This document shows positions 15,485 through 23,864 of a DNA stretch of 64,000 nt, in pieces. The first letter of the stretch is position 1. Every line of letters begins with the position of its first letter. Source of the stretch: Paenarthrobacter sp. Z7-10 (GTDB lineage Bacteria; Actinomycetota; Actinomycetes; Actinomycetales; Micrococcaceae); assembly GCF_026932795.1 (NCBI RefSeq), contig NZ_JADPVH010000014.1, forward strand, positions 1 through 64,000, in the 5' to 3' direction. A program made the translations under genes and the position numbers. Under the pieces are notes generated by a model that was given only the letters and a program-made list of their open reading frames with translations, was not told the origin of the DNA and did no database searches.

Positions 15485-17217
15485 GTCGCCACGCAGCCCA
15501 GCTGGGCAAGGCCAGCAGCGTCAGCAATGCCAGCAATGTTCTCGATGTCCGGGACGGTCCGGTACTCAGCATTGAGCACCTGAGGGTCACGTTCGCCACG
15601 GACAGCGGGGACGTCAAGGCCGTCGACGACGTCTCCCTCACAGTGGCCGCGGGCGAGGTGGTCGCCATTGTGGGGGAGTCCGGCTCCGGTAAGACGGTCA
15701 CGGCCAAGACCATCCTGGGCCTGCTGCCGGAGACTGCGATCAGCTCTGGAGCGGTGCTGATCAGCGGCAACAATGTGATCACCGTGACCCCGGCGCATCT
15801 GCGCCAGATCCGCGGCCAGGAAGTTGCAATGGTGTTCCAGGAAGCATCCACTGCGCTCAATCCGGTCTTCACCGTGGGATGGCAGATTGCCGAGGGCCTG
15901 CGGGCGCATGCGCCGCATGGCAAACGGGTCAGCAGAAAAGAGGCACGGGCCCGGGCCATCGAGGCGCTGAGCAAGGTGGGCATTCCCGATCCCCAGAAGC
16001 GGGTGGACTATTATCCGCACCAGTTTTCCGGTGGGCAGAAGCAGCGAGTGGTGATTGCCGCCGCCTTGGCCCTGAATCCCGGGCTGATTGTGGCCGACGA
16101 ACCCACCACAGCGCTCGATGTCACGGTACAGGCGGAAATCCTGGAGCTGCTTCGGGATTGCCGGGACATCTTCGGGACATCCATTGTGCTGATCACGCAC
16201 AATATGGGCGTGGTCGCGGATCTCGCCGACCGGGTGGTGGTGATGTATCAGGGCGATGTGGTGGAGGAGGCCGAGGTTGCCACGTTGTTCGCGACGCCGC
16301 AGCAGGAGTACACCAAGAAGCTGCTGGCCGCCGTGCCACGCCTGGGCCGTAATTCGGCCTCCGCGGGGCTGACGGAGCGTGCGCATCAGGAGGCCGAGGT
16401 GCTGGTGGAGGCAAAGGATCTGGTGATCGAATATCCGGGCCGGCTAGGCAGCCCGGGGTTCCGGGCGGTGGACCGGGTCAACTTCACCATCTCCGCCGGC
16501 GAGGTCTCTGGCATGGTGGGCGAATCCGGCTCCGGCAAGACGACCATTGGCCGGGCGATTGCCGGGCTGAACCGGACCACCGGCGGTTCCTTGCGGGTGC
16601 TGGGCTACGAAATGCTCAACTTCAAGGAGCGCACTTTCCGGCCGTTGCGAAAAGATATCGGGTTTGTTTTCCAGGACCCGGCGGCATCCTTTAATCCTCA
16701 GCTGACCATTGGCGAATGCGTCGCCGAGCCCATCGTGATCCATGAACAGCGCTCGCCGGCCGAGGTGGACAAGAGGGTTGCCGAGCTGCTGGAGGCGGTG
16801 CAGCTGCCACGGGCCTACGCGGAGCGCTATCCGCATGAGCTCTCCGGCGGGCAACGCCAGCGGGCCTCGCTGGCCAGGGCTTTGGCTTTGAATCCCAAGC
16901 TGCTGATCGCCGATGAGCCCACGTCCGCACTGGATGTCTCGGTGCAGGCCAAGGTGCTGGAGCTGTTCAAGGAGATCCAGGCAGAGTTCGGGTTCGCCGC
17001 TTTGTTTATCAGCCATGACCTGGCCGTGGTGGACATCCTCTCGCAGTGGGTCGGCGTGCTTTACAAGGGACAACTGGTGGAGCAGGGGATTGGCAGCCAG
17101 GTGATGGGCTCTCCAACGCACGACTACACCAAGCGGCTGATCGCCTCGCTGCCGGTGCCTGATCCGGCAGAGCAGGCCAAACGCCGCGAGGCGCACCAGG
17201 CGCTGCTGCGCGGCTGA
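15481..17217 (+). CDS. Fused two-domain ABC transporter ATPase (DppD-DppF type)
   Basis: 578 residues containing two complete ABC ATPase modules. Module one (~residues 20-280) has GESGSGKT, FSGGQKQRVVIA and LIVADEPTTALDV. Module two (~300-560) has GESGSGKTTIGRA, ELSGGQRQRASLARA and LLIADEPTSALDV. Each has a histidine switch (ITHNMG, ISHDLA). The first module resembles DppD/OppD and the second DppF/OppF, which are separate proteins in many bacteria. Both nucleotide sites look intact. It starts in the stop of the DppC-like gene and ends the operon before a strong bidirectional terminator. Confidence 0.95.
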   Translation: MSRHAAQLGKASSVSNASNVLDVRDGPVLSIEHLRVTFATDSGDVKAVDDVSLTVAAGEVVAIVGESGSGKTVTAKTILGLLPETAISSGAVLISGNNVITVTPAHLRQIRGQEVAMVFQEASTALNPVFTVGWQIAEGLRAHAPHGKRVSRKEARARAIEALSKVGIPDPQKRVDYYPHQFSGGQKQRVVIAAALALNPGLIVADEPTTALDVTVQAEILELLRDCRDIFGTSIVLITHNMGVVADLADRVVVMYQGDVVEEAEVATLFATPQQEYTKKLLAAVPRLGRNSASAGLTERAHQEAEVLVEAKDLVIEYPGRLGSPGFRAVDRVNFTISAGEVSGMVGESGSGKTTIGRAIAGLNRTTGGSLRVLGYEMLNFKERTFRPLRKDIGFVFQDPAASFNPQLTIGECVAEPIVIHEQRSPAEVDKRVAELLEAVQLPRAYAERYPHELSGGQRQRASLARALALNPKLLIADEPTSALDVSVQAKVLELFKEIQAEFGFAALFISHDLAVVDILSQWVGVLYKGQLVEQGIGSQVMGSPTHDYTKRLIASLPVPDPAEQAKRREAHQALLRG

Positions 17218-17237
17218 GGAGGTTCCGTTCGGGCCGG

Positions 17238-17274
17238 GTCAGGCTCCACCGGCAGCACGCGGGTGGAGCCTGAC
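17238..17274. terminator. Bidirectional terminator-like hairpin
   Basis: Perfect 13-bp inverted repeat GTCAGGCTCCACC (17238-17250) / GGTGGAGCCTGAC (17262-17274) with an 11-nt loop, between the convergent ABC ATPase gene and the reductase gene. No long T-run follows on either side. Confidence 0.7.
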
Positions 17275-17277
17275 CAA

Positions 17278-17937
17278 TCAGGCCGAAACGATCCGGATAT
17301 TGAAACGGCCACTTTGATCGAAGGTCATCATCAGCCGCAGCCACAGCGGTAGATACATCTCCAATGCACGGGCGGCGTCCAAGCCGCCCAGATCCCGGAT
17401 GTGTCCGGCTTCCCAGCCCAGCTCACCCAGCAGGCCGACGACGACGGCCTTGGCATCGCCGTCGTCGCCGGCCACAAAGACGTCATGGTCGCCGCCCGCA
17501 ACGAGCTGCGGGTTGACCATCAGATCCGCCGTCATCGTATTGAGCGTCTTCACCACGCGCGCCGCAGGGAAGACCCGCTGAATGGTCTCGGCCAGGCTGT
17601 CCGTGTTCACAACGGACAACGACGGCGGGAACCCGGCGGAAAAATCCAGCGGATTGGCGACATCGATCAGCACTTTGCCGTCCAGGTTAGCCGATCCGGC
17701 ACTCTGCAGTGCCTGCAGTGAAGCCGTCCCGGCGGTGGCGTTGAGGATGACCTCGGCACCCTGGGCCGCGCCGGAGAAACTATCCGCGCGCGCCGATCCG
17801 CCGGCCGACGCCGCCCATTGAACCGCTTTGGGATTGGCGGCGTCCCGGGATCCCATGGTCACTTCGTGGCCGAGCTGGACAAATTTGCCGGCCAGCGTCT
17901 GGCCGACGCGTCCGGTCCCTAAGATTGCGATTTTCAT
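17278..17937 (-). CDS. NADPH-dependent F420 reductase-like oxidoreductase
   Basis: 219 residues. Start ATG 17937 chosen because AAAGGAG ends 5 nt upstream; a GTG two codons earlier overlaps that spacer. N-terminal Rossmann motif KIAILGTGRVGQTLAGKF, then EVTMGSRD, where the arginine is typical of NADP(H) preference in the family, and VVKTLNTMTADLMVNP and VFVAGDDGDAKA match the NADP oxidoreductase/F420-dependent family. Actual use of coenzyme F420 cannot be read from the sequence; many actinobacterial members act on other partners. Single-gene unit, convergent with the peptide importer. Confidence 0.85.
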   Translation of the reverse strand: MKIAILGTGRVGQTLAGKFVQLGHEVTMGSRDAANPKAVQWAASAGGSARADSFSGAAQGAEVILNATAGTASLQALQSAGSANLDGKVLIDVANPLDFSAGFPPSLSVVNTDSLAETIQRVFPAARVVKTLNTMTADLMVNPQLVAGGDHDVFVAGDDGDAKAVVVGLLGELGWEAGHIRDLGGLDAARALEMYLPLWLRLMMTFDQSGRFNIRIVSA

Positions 17938-18085
17938 GCTCACTCCTTTGACGGCATAGCACCACTACAGCCATCGCCGGCGACGCTGTCAATGGCCCCG
18001 CGGCGAACTGGCGTGAGCCGCGCCATTGCCGGGGCCCGCACCGGGCAGCCGGCGGTCACATTGTGGGCCGCCCAGGCCCAGCGCC

Positions 18086-18091
18086 TAGACT
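18086..18091 (+). promoter_or_regulatory. -10 hexamer TAGACT, leaderless chorismate mutase
   Basis: TAGACT ends 6 nt before ATG 18098, with a weak -35 candidate TTGTGG (18061-18066) 19 nt upstream. No Shine-Dalgarno sequence is present. Confidence 0.45.
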
Positions 18092-18097
18092 AAATCC

Positions 18098-18526
18098 ATG
18101 ACCGATTCCACCGACAGCCCCGCCGACGTGCCGGCTTTTGATGCCGAGGCCAGCTCGCTCGCCGGCCGGATCGCCCCGGAAGTCATGGCCGAACTGCTCT
18201 CCGTCCGGTCCAGCATCGACAATATTGACGCTGCCCTGGTCTATCTGCTCGCCGAGCGGTTCAAGGCCACTCAACGGGTGGGATTCCTCAAGGCCGCCCA
18301 TCGGCTGCCGCCGGCGGACCCGGATCGAGAGGCCGCGCAGATAGGCCGGCTTCGGGCGCTTGCCGCGTCAGCCCATCTCGATCCCGGTTTCGCCGAAAAA
18401 TTCCTCAACTTCATCATCAGCGAGGTCATCCACCACCATCAGGCCATCTCCGAGAACCATGCCGCGGGCCAGGATGACGCTGGAGATGGGTCGCCGACCG
18501 TCCGCAGCAACCCGGCACAGCAGTGA
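18098..18526 (+). CDS. Chorismate mutase (AroQ class)
   Basis: 142 residues. Converts chorismate to prephenate at the phenylalanine/tyrosine branch. The all-helical AroQ fold is indicated by RSSIDNIDAALVYLLAERFK, TQRVGFLKAAHRLPPADP and DPGFAEKFLNFIISEVIHHH. The expected arginine and lysine residues of the active site (the helix-1 Arg, Lys in ERFKATQR) are present. There is no secretion signal, so it is the cytosolic type. Short disordered ends. Its TGA overlaps the GTG of the next gene (GTGA), so a MetE-like protein is translationally coupled to it. Confidence 0.93.
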   Translation: MTDSTDSPADVPAFDAEASSLAGRIAPEVMAELLSVRSSIDNIDAALVYLLAERFKATQRVGFLKAAHRLPPADPDREAAQIGRLRALAASAHLDPGFAEKFLNFIISEVIHHHQAISENHAAGQDDAGDGSPTVRSNPAQQ

Positions 18527-19680
18527 GCCGCCGCGAATCCGAAGCTCCTACGCCGAAACCGGAGTCCGGGACGCCAGCGGAAAACGGCCCTGTCCGAACC
18601 GGACCGGCCCAGGTCACCGCCACGGCGCTGGGCAGCTGGCCCGGCAGCGATCCGATGGAAGCGGTGCGCATTACCCGCGGCGAACTGGGCAGTCCGCATC
18701 TGCCGTATCTGGTGGAATTACCGGACCGTGGGGTGGGGGCGGACACCATTGGCCGCACGGCAGCAATGCTGGTGGAACTTCCGGTGGACGTGCAGCCCTT
18801 TGGCTGGCGTCTGGTGGATCGCGCCGGCGCTGACTACCGCCGAGCGGTGGCGATGCTCAGTTCGGACGTCAATATGCTCGCCGATGTTATTGGCACCGAG
18901 GAGCAGCCCGGCGCCGAGTTGAAGATCCAGCTGTGTGGGCCGTGGACTCTGGCCGCATCGCTGCATCTGCACTATGGCGAGCGCGCGCTTCTGGATTCCG
19001 GCGCGCGGCGCGAACTCGCCGAGTCGTTGGCCGCGGGGATGGCGGACCACTTGGCGAAGGTTGCCGCAGCAGCGCCGAACGCGCGGATTACCGTGCAGCT
19101 GGACGAACCGGAGATCAATCGGGTGCTGGCCGGCTCCATCCCCACCGCGAGCGGATACCGCACGCTGCGGGCCATTTCGAAAACCGAAGTGGCCCGCGGC
19201 TGGGAGCTGGTTCTGGCCGCGGCGCGTGCCGCGGGGGCAGCGGAAGTGGTGCTGGCCGTGCCGGGTGCAGGCTCCTCATTGGGGCTGGCTTTTTCCACCG
19301 GTGCCGACGCCGTTGCGCTGCCGGTCGGTGAGCTGGGAACCCAGGACTGGGAGCAGCTGGCCACCGCAATTGAGGCCGGCAGGAAAGTCTGGGCCGGGAT
19401 CGCTGCGGCGCAGGAGCCGGGGGCCGATGCGGTGGCCGGCAAGCGCCGTGGTGCTCAGGGGTCAGCGCCGGGAAGGGACCAAGGAGCCCCGGGTGTGTCC
19501 CGGTTGGTGCAGTCGGTGACGCAGCCATGGCGCGGGCTGGGACTGCCCGTCAAGTCGCTGTCCGCACTGCGCCTTACCCCCTCGACCGGGCTGGCCGGGT
19601 ACGCGCCGTCGACCGCGCGCGCCGCGCTGCTGAGGCTGACAGATACGGCTCGTGCCCTCAACGATGTGATGGCCGAATAA
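18523..19680 (+). CDS. MetE-like (cobalamin-independent methionine synthase family) protein
   Basis: 385 residues from GTG inside the chorismate mutase stop. The C-terminal MetE-type barrel is recognised from TALGSWPGSDP, GELGSPHLPYLVELPDRG, IQLCGPWTLAA and VQLDEPEINRVLAGSIP. Half-length compared with full MetE (~750 residues), so only the catalytic-barrel half is represented. Where the zinc-binding His-x-Cys/HCC motif is expected I read VVLAVPGAGSS, so the usual zinc ligands appear missing. It may therefore not be a methyltransferase. The C-terminal ~60 residues contain an inserted low-complexity stretch. Function unknown; annotated methionine synthase by family only. Confidence 0.78.
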   Translation: MSRRESEAPTPKPESGTPAENGPVRTGPAQVTATALGSWPGSDPMEAVRITRGELGSPHLPYLVELPDRGVGADTIGRTAAMLVELPVDVQPFGWRLVDRAGADYRRAVAMLSSDVNMLADVIGTEEQPGAELKIQLCGPWTLAASLHLHYGERALLDSGARRELAESLAAGMADHLAKVAAAAPNARITVQLDEPEINRVLAGSIPTASGYRTLRAISKTEVARGWELVLAAARAAGAAEVVLAVPGAGSSLGLAFSTGADAVALPVGELGTQDWEQLATAIEAGRKVWAGIAAAQEPGADAVAGKRRGAQGSAPGRDQGAPGVSRLVQSVTQPWRGLGLPVKSLSALRLTPSTGLAGYAPSTARAALLRLTDTARALNDVMAE

Positions 19681-19696
19681 CCCGGGCACCAGCGCG

Positions 19697-19723
19697 GAGC
19701 CGGCGTTCGGTTAGAGCCGGCTC
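19697..19723. terminator. Hairpin at convergent junction
   Basis: 8-bp inverted repeat GAGCCGGC (19697-19704) / GCCGGCTC (19716-19723), loop 11 nt. It overlaps the stop codon of the minus-strand DUF4166 gene and probably serves as a shared terminator. No T-run. Confidence 0.5.
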
Positions 19724-20508
19724 TCCCATCGCTGCGGCCAAGCATAGGCAGGCAGCGAACCAGGAACCCCGTGGGCGGCGGCCTCGCTCTGGGGGTAGGG
19801 TATTAGCTCGTAGTCGAAGCTGCCGGCGTAGACCAGGACCACGCCTACCTGCGGTTGGATCACTTTGACCTGAATACGATGCTTCTTGGCTCCTTCATCC
19901 CACCATTGCTGCGCATAGGCCTTGGCGTCGAGGAGCGGCGGCAGGGGCAGACGGATCGGGCCGGCAAGCAGCCGCGATGCCTGTGAGACGCCTCGCAGCA
20001 AGCCGTTGTCGGTGACTTCCACCGCAAGGTCAGTGAGGAGCCGGTGGTGCTTTCCAACGTAGTCCACGAGGGCACTGGGGTTCGTCCGGTGAAGCCGGCC
20101 TGCCGATGAGGCGCCGCGGGCTTGGTCAGAGTTCGAGTTCCGGTTCGGGTCCGCGCTGCCGGCCGCCTGGGGCCGGCCCAGGCTCGTGGTGTCCTGGAAC
20201 AGCCGGGTGCGGGACGGGAAAAAGATTTGTCGGCGGGCGGTCAGGCTGGAGCGGCCAAAAGGATCCAGTTGGGCGTGATTTTCGATCCGGAACGGCACCT
20301 GTTCGCCGTATTCCGGAAAGAACGCCTCCTCTGAGCTTGCCAGGCTCAGCAGCGGGCGCATCCACGGCTGCGGGCAGCCCGCGACGTCAAAGGTTCCGGT
20401 CCCCACCCCGTAGTTGCCGGAGCCTGGCTGGAGCGAAAAGTACTGCTGAACTTCCGGCTGCAGCCGGCCGAAGTCAGCCCCCAGTGCCTGCTCATAAATG
20501 CCACTCAT
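19711..20508 (-). CDS. DUF4166-like protein
   Basis: 265 residues. The N-terminus IYEQALGADFGRLQPEVQQYFS and the following GVGTGTFDVAG match my recollection of DUF4166 proteins, as do the later FRIENHAQLDPFGR and VVLVYAGSFDYELIPYP. No signal peptide or membrane helix. A middle segment (~110-140: SADPNRNSNSDQARG) is low complexity. Minus-strand TAGGGT (20521-20516) lies 7 nt before the ATG, so translation may be leaderless or nearly so. The upstream phosphotransferase gene is 31 nt away and has a promoter hexamer of its own. Function unknown. Confidence 0.7.
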   Translation of the reverse strand: MSGIYEQALGADFGRLQPEVQQYFSLQPGSGNYGVGTGTFDVAGCPQPWMRPLLSLASSEEAFFPEYGEQVPFRIENHAQLDPFGRSSLTARRQIFFPSRTRLFQDTTSLGRPQAAGSADPNRNSNSDQARGASSAGRLHRTNPSALVDYVGKHHRLLTDLAVEVTDNGLLRGVSQASRLLAGPIRLPLPPLLDAKAYAQQWWDEGAKKHRIQVKVIQPQVGVVLVYAGSFDYELIPYPQSEAAAHGVPGSLPAYAWPQRWESRL

Positions 20509-20515
20509 GGTTGAA

Positions 20516-20521
20516 ACCCTA
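20516..20521 (-). promoter_or_regulatory. -10 hexamer TAGGGT for DUF4166 gene
   Basis: Minus-strand TAGGGT ends 7 nt before ATG 20508. It lies in the 31-nt gap between the two minus-strand genes. Confidence 0.35.
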
Positions 20522-20539
20522 CTGTGCCGTCCGCCTCCG

Positions 20540-21511
20540 CTAACTCCAACCGCGGCGCTGGGCCAGCCAGCCGGTCAGCATTCGGGCGCTGTGTCTTCCG
20601 TGTGCGCGCAGCCGCGGACTGCTCGGAACCTCGGCTCGTGCGCCATTGAAAACGAAATAGGCGGCCAGTATGGCCAGCCAGGCGTCAATGTCCTGCGGAT
20701 CCGCGCCACGGCTCAACTCTGAGCACTGCAGCCAGGCGTCCGCGTCCAAGCCGTCCTGCCAGGCATATGCCAGCACCAGCACCCAGTCCGCCCAGCGCGG
20801 GCCAACCGTGAGGAAGTTCCAATCGCAGAATAAGGCCACTGAATCGGCTTCCCGAATCAGGATATTGTCTGGACGCAGATCGTTGTGCAGTACGGACTGC
20901 CCCCGCAATGCTGATGCGCTGAGGTCCACCAGCATTTGCAGATCCGCAGCACTTTCGGGAGTCACCAGCGGCGCAAAAGCCGGCAGTTCGGCGCCGCTGG
21001 CGAGGTCGCCAAAAAGCCGCTTGAGGTCCGGATCTCCGGCCAGCTGTTCCGCGAGGGTTTGGCCCTTGAGCTGCGGCGGCAGTTCGCCCACTCCGGCTTC
21101 CACTGCCAGCAGCGATGCGTGCACTGCACCCAGCTCGGGTTCCGTCCATGGCCGGCCGGGCATGTGAGCTTGCACCGCATCGAAGCAAAGCAGCTGCCAG
21201 CGGATCCCTCCTGCATCGACGCCGTCGGCGGTCCGAAAGCCTGGCATGGGCAGCCCCGCCGGTAATGACTTCAGCACCTGGCCTTCGAGCAGATATGCGC
21301 CGTAGAGGAAGTCGTCGGTTTCCGGAGCCGCCTTGGCGAACATGCATTTGGACCCGCCCCGCAGGATCGCGGCAAAACCATGCGTAAAGCCGCCGCCGGC
21401 TGGCTCCACCGAAAGCACATCTTCGCCCAGATGCAAGGTCAGCGTCTTTCGGACGAGGGGCGGAAGGGCAGACCACGGAGCGCGCTGAGCCGTCTGCGCG
21501 TAATCGAACAT
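20540..21511 (-). CDS. Aminoglycoside-phosphotransferase-family protein
   Basis: 323 residues with the APH/choline-kinase fold. SVLHNDLRPDNILI is the Brenner-type catalytic loop (catalytic Asp in HNDLRPDN), and ALFCDWNFLTVGPRWADW supplies the metal-binding Asp. An N-terminal lobe carries the GGGFTHGFAA glycine-rich turn and FAKAAP, with the expected lysine. Targets of such kinases range from small metabolites to antibiotics; nothing here specifies one, and resistance should not be assumed. A TAGGGT hexamer ends 6 nt before the ATG. Confidence 0.85.
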   Translation of the reverse strand: MFDYAQTAQRAPWSALPPLVRKTLTLHLGEDVLSVEPAGGGFTHGFAAILRGGSKCMFAKAAPETDDFLYGAYLLEGQVLKSLPAGLPMPGFRTADGVDAGGIRWQLLCFDAVQAHMPGRPWTEPELGAVHASLLAVEAGVGELPPQLKGQTLAEQLAGDPDLKRLFGDLASGAELPAFAPLVTPESAADLQMLVDLSASALRGQSVLHNDLRPDNILIREADSVALFCDWNFLTVGPRWADWVLVLAYAWQDGLDADAWLQCSELSRGADPQDIDAWLAILAAYFVFNGARAEVPSSPRLRAHGRHSARMLTGWLAQRRGWS

Positions 21512-21517
21512 GAACCT

Positions 21518-21523
21518 ACCCTA
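21518..21523 (-). promoter_or_regulatory. -10 hexamer TAGGGT, leaderless phosphotransferase gene
   Basis: Minus-strand TAGGGT ends 6 nt before ATG 21511. No Shine-Dalgarno sequence is visible. It lies in the 17-nt gap after the DUF58 gene. Confidence 0.45.
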
Positions 21524-21528
21524 ATGGG

Positions 21529-22821
21529 CTACAGCCGGCCTGCGGCTTTGAGCTGGATGTACCGCTCCGCCAGCTGTGGTGGAAGTTCGTGTGGTGCGGC
21601 GTCAACCACCTCGGCTCCCAAGTGCCTCAACTGTGCCGTCACGGCCGCCCGGTCCAGCAGGGCGCGTTCGGCGGCGGCCGCGCGGAATATTGCGGAGACC
21701 GTGCTGCGGTCGGCGCGCATCCGTTCCAGCAGCGGATCCCGTACGGTGGCGACCAGCACAATGTGCTGGCGCACCAGCGTGGCGACCAGGGGAAGAAGAC
21801 CTTCCTCGGCTGCTCCCGAATCCAGTGCGGTCAGCAGCACCACGAGCGAGCGGTGTGCGGAGACGGCGTGGACCTGGGCGGGAATCTGTGTCCAGTCAAG
21901 CTCGATCAGCTCAGGCTGCAAGGGCATTATGGCCTGGACCAGCGCGCTGAGCAGGTTTCCCTTCGCCGCAGAACCGACACGTGCGCGCAGCCGCCGGTCG
22001 AAGGCAAGAAAATCCACCCGGTCCCCGCCCCGGTCCGCGAGCACTGCCAGCAGCAGCGCGGCCTCGATGCCGGTGTCCAGCCGCGGCTCGTCCTCAATCC
22101 GGGCTGCGGAGGTCCGCGAGGTGTCCAGCACTATCACCACCCGGCGGTCCCGCTCCGGCCGCCAGGTGCGCACAACGATGTCCCGGCGGCGGGCGGTGGC
22201 ACGCCAGTCGATGGAGCGGACGTCGTCGCCGCGGACATAGTCGCGCAGCGAATCGAACTCGGTACCAGCGCCGCGGATCTGAACCGCTGCCTTTCCATCC
22301 AGCCCGCGGAGCTGCCGCAGTTTGGCGGGCAGGTGCGCTCTGGCATGGAAGGGCGGCAGCACACGCAGGTGGCCCGGCGCCTGGATCGTGAGTTGGCGGG
22401 CGGCCATGCCCAGCGGACCAGAGGACCGGACGGTAACGTGCGGAACCGACAGTTCCCCGCGCCGGGTGGGGTGCAGCCGGACCGTGATGCGGTTCCTTCC
22501 GCCGGCCGGAATGCGGACACTCTGGCGCGGATTCAGCGCCCCGGCAGACGGCTGCCAACCGTCCTTCACCCATGCCCGCATCGTCCGGCGGGAACCATTG
22601 CCGATGACCAGGACGGCCGTGGCGGATTCCGTCAGCCGCACGCTGTGAGGTATCTCCCTGCGCAGCGTGGCCGTCCGGGGTGACGCGGCCAGCGTCAGGT
22701 CCAGGGCGAGCACGGCACCAAGCAGCAGCAGCCACAGCAGGATGGTCGGCGCCGCGGGAAAGCGCAGGATCGGAAACAGCCCGGCCAGCGCCAGCAGGAC
22801 GAATCTCCCCGTGATGGCCAT
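21529..22821 (-). CDS. DUF58 domain-containing membrane protein
   Basis: 430 residues. Two N-terminal membrane segments (FVLLALAGLFPILRF and ILLWLLLLGAVLALDLTLA) are followed by a long cytosolic or exposed part. The DUF58 core is GAGTEFDSLRDYVRGDDVRSIDW, WRPERDRRVVIVLDTSRTS, with an adjacent von Willebrand A-like metal site (DTSRTS). DUF58 proteins are regular partners of MoxR AAA+ ATPases, whose gene ends 8 nt upstream. Last gene of the five-gene minus-strand operon that starts at 27156. Probably part of a membrane-associated chaperone or maturation system; the client is unknown. Confidence 0.88.
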   Translation of the reverse strand: MAITGRFVLLALAGLFPILRFPAAPTILLWLLLLGAVLALDLTLAASPRTATLRREIPHSVRLTESATAVLVIGNGSRRTMRAWVKDGWQPSAGALNPRQSVRIPAGGRNRITVRLHPTRRGELSVPHVTVRSSGPLGMAARQLTIQAPGHLRVLPPFHARAHLPAKLRQLRGLDGKAAVQIRGAGTEFDSLRDYVRGDDVRSIDWRATARRRDIVVRTWRPERDRRVVIVLDTSRTSAARIEDEPRLDTGIEAALLLAVLADRGGDRVDFLAFDRRLRARVGSAAKGNLLSALVQAIMPLQPELIELDWTQIPAQVHAVSAHRSLVVLLTALDSGAAEEGLLPLVATLVRQHIVLVATVRDPLLERMRADRSTVSAIFRAAAAERALLDRAAVTAQLRHLGAEVVDAAPHELPPQLAERYIQLKAAGRL

Positions 22822-22829
22822 TCGGCGGC

Positions 22830-23864
22830 TCAGCGCGGAACGGGAACGGTGGCCAGGATGCTGGCGAGGATGTCGTCCGGCTGGACACCGTCCATTTGAG
22901 CTTCGGCGCTGAGCTCCACCCGGTGCCGCAGCGCCGGCAGCGTCAGTGCCTTGACGTCGTCGGGCGTGACAAAACTCCGCCCTCCCAGCCAGGCCCAGGC
23001 ACGGGAGGTGTTCAGCAGCGCGGTCGCTCCGCGCGGTGAGACGCCCAGCTGGAACGACGGCGCTGCCCGGGTGGCGCGGACTATGTCCACGATGTAGGCG
23101 AGAACCTCCGCGGATATCTCCACTTGGCCAATGGAGGAACGCGCGCGGGCCACATCATCCGCCCCCGCCACCGGCCGCACCCCGGCCCCGGCCAAATTAC
23201 TCGGGTCGAAGCCGTTGCTGTGCCGGCGGATCACCTCGATTTCATCCTCGCGCCCGGGCAGCGGCATCGTGAGCTTGAGCAGGAATCTGTCCAACTGCGC
23301 CTCCGGCAGGGGATATGTACCCTCAAATTCCACCGGGTTCTGTGTTGCGGCCACCATAAACGGCGAAGGCAACTGGCGCGAGACCCCGTCCACGGAAACC
23401 TGATGCTCCTCCATCGCCTCCAGCAGCGAGGCCTGGGTCTTTGGCGGCGTCCGATTGATCTCATCAGCCAGCAGTATGTTGGTGAACAGCGGGCCCTGCC
23501 GGAAGTTGAATCCGGAACTTTGCACATCGTAGATCAGGGAGCCCGTCACATCCCCGGGCATCAGATCCGGGGTGAACTGGATCCGATTTGTCTTCAGATT
23601 CAGGGCAGCGGAGAGGGCACGCACCAGCAGCGTCTTGGCGACACCCGGAACTCCTTCCAGCAGCACATGGCCGCCGGTCAGCAAGGCAATCAGCAGGCCC
23701 GTTACCGCGGAATCCTGCCCGACGACGGCTTTTGCCACTTCGGTGCGGACGTTGAGCAGGGCCTGCCGCGCTGGATCGGCCGCCAGCTGGGATTGGACTG
23801 GGGTGGCCGGCCCCGGCTGGAAGTTACCGTAGTCTGTCCGGGCCTCCGGAGAGGAATTGCTCAT
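22830..23864 (-). CDS. MoxR-family AAA+ ATPase
   Basis: 344 residues. Start ATG 23864 overlaps the stop of the DUF4350 gene (ATGA); longer frames upstream are inside that gene. Walker A GVPGVAKTLL, Walker B ILLADEINRTPPKTQASLLEAMEE, sensor 1 ATQNPVEFEGTYPLPEAQLDRF and a C-terminal lid with GVSPRGATALL define a MoxR ATPase. These act as chaperones that load or activate partner proteins with von Willebrand-type or DUF58 domains, here presumably the next gene. The arrangement DUF4129-DUF4350-MoxR-DUF58 is common in actinobacteria. Confidence 0.93.
   Translation of the reverse strand: MSNSSPEARTDYGNFQPGPATPVQSQLAADPARQALLNVRTEVAKAVVGQDSAVTGLLIALLTGGHVLLEGVPGVAKTLLVRALSAALNLKTNRIQFTPDLMPGDVTGSLIYDVQSSGFNFRQGPLFTNILLADEINRTPPKTQASLLEAMEEHQVSVDGVSRQLPSPFMVAATQNPVEFEGTYPLPEAQLDRFLLKLTMPLPGREDEIEVIRRHSNGFDPSNLAGAGVRPVAGADDVARARSSIGQVEISAEVLAYIVDIVRATRAAPSFQLGVSPRGATALLNTSRAWAWLGGRSFVTPDDVKALTLPALRHRVELSAEAQMDGVQPDDILASILATVPVPR

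Noticed and set aside
15082-16386. 434-codon minus-strand frame
   Set aside because: Covers the DppC-like/ATPase junction on the opposite strand, where both real genes have full motif sets.
20540-21511. Phosphotransferase as an antibiotic-resistance gene
   Set aside because: Only the general APH fold is seen; nothing shows an aminoglycoside substrate and no mobile element is adjacent.
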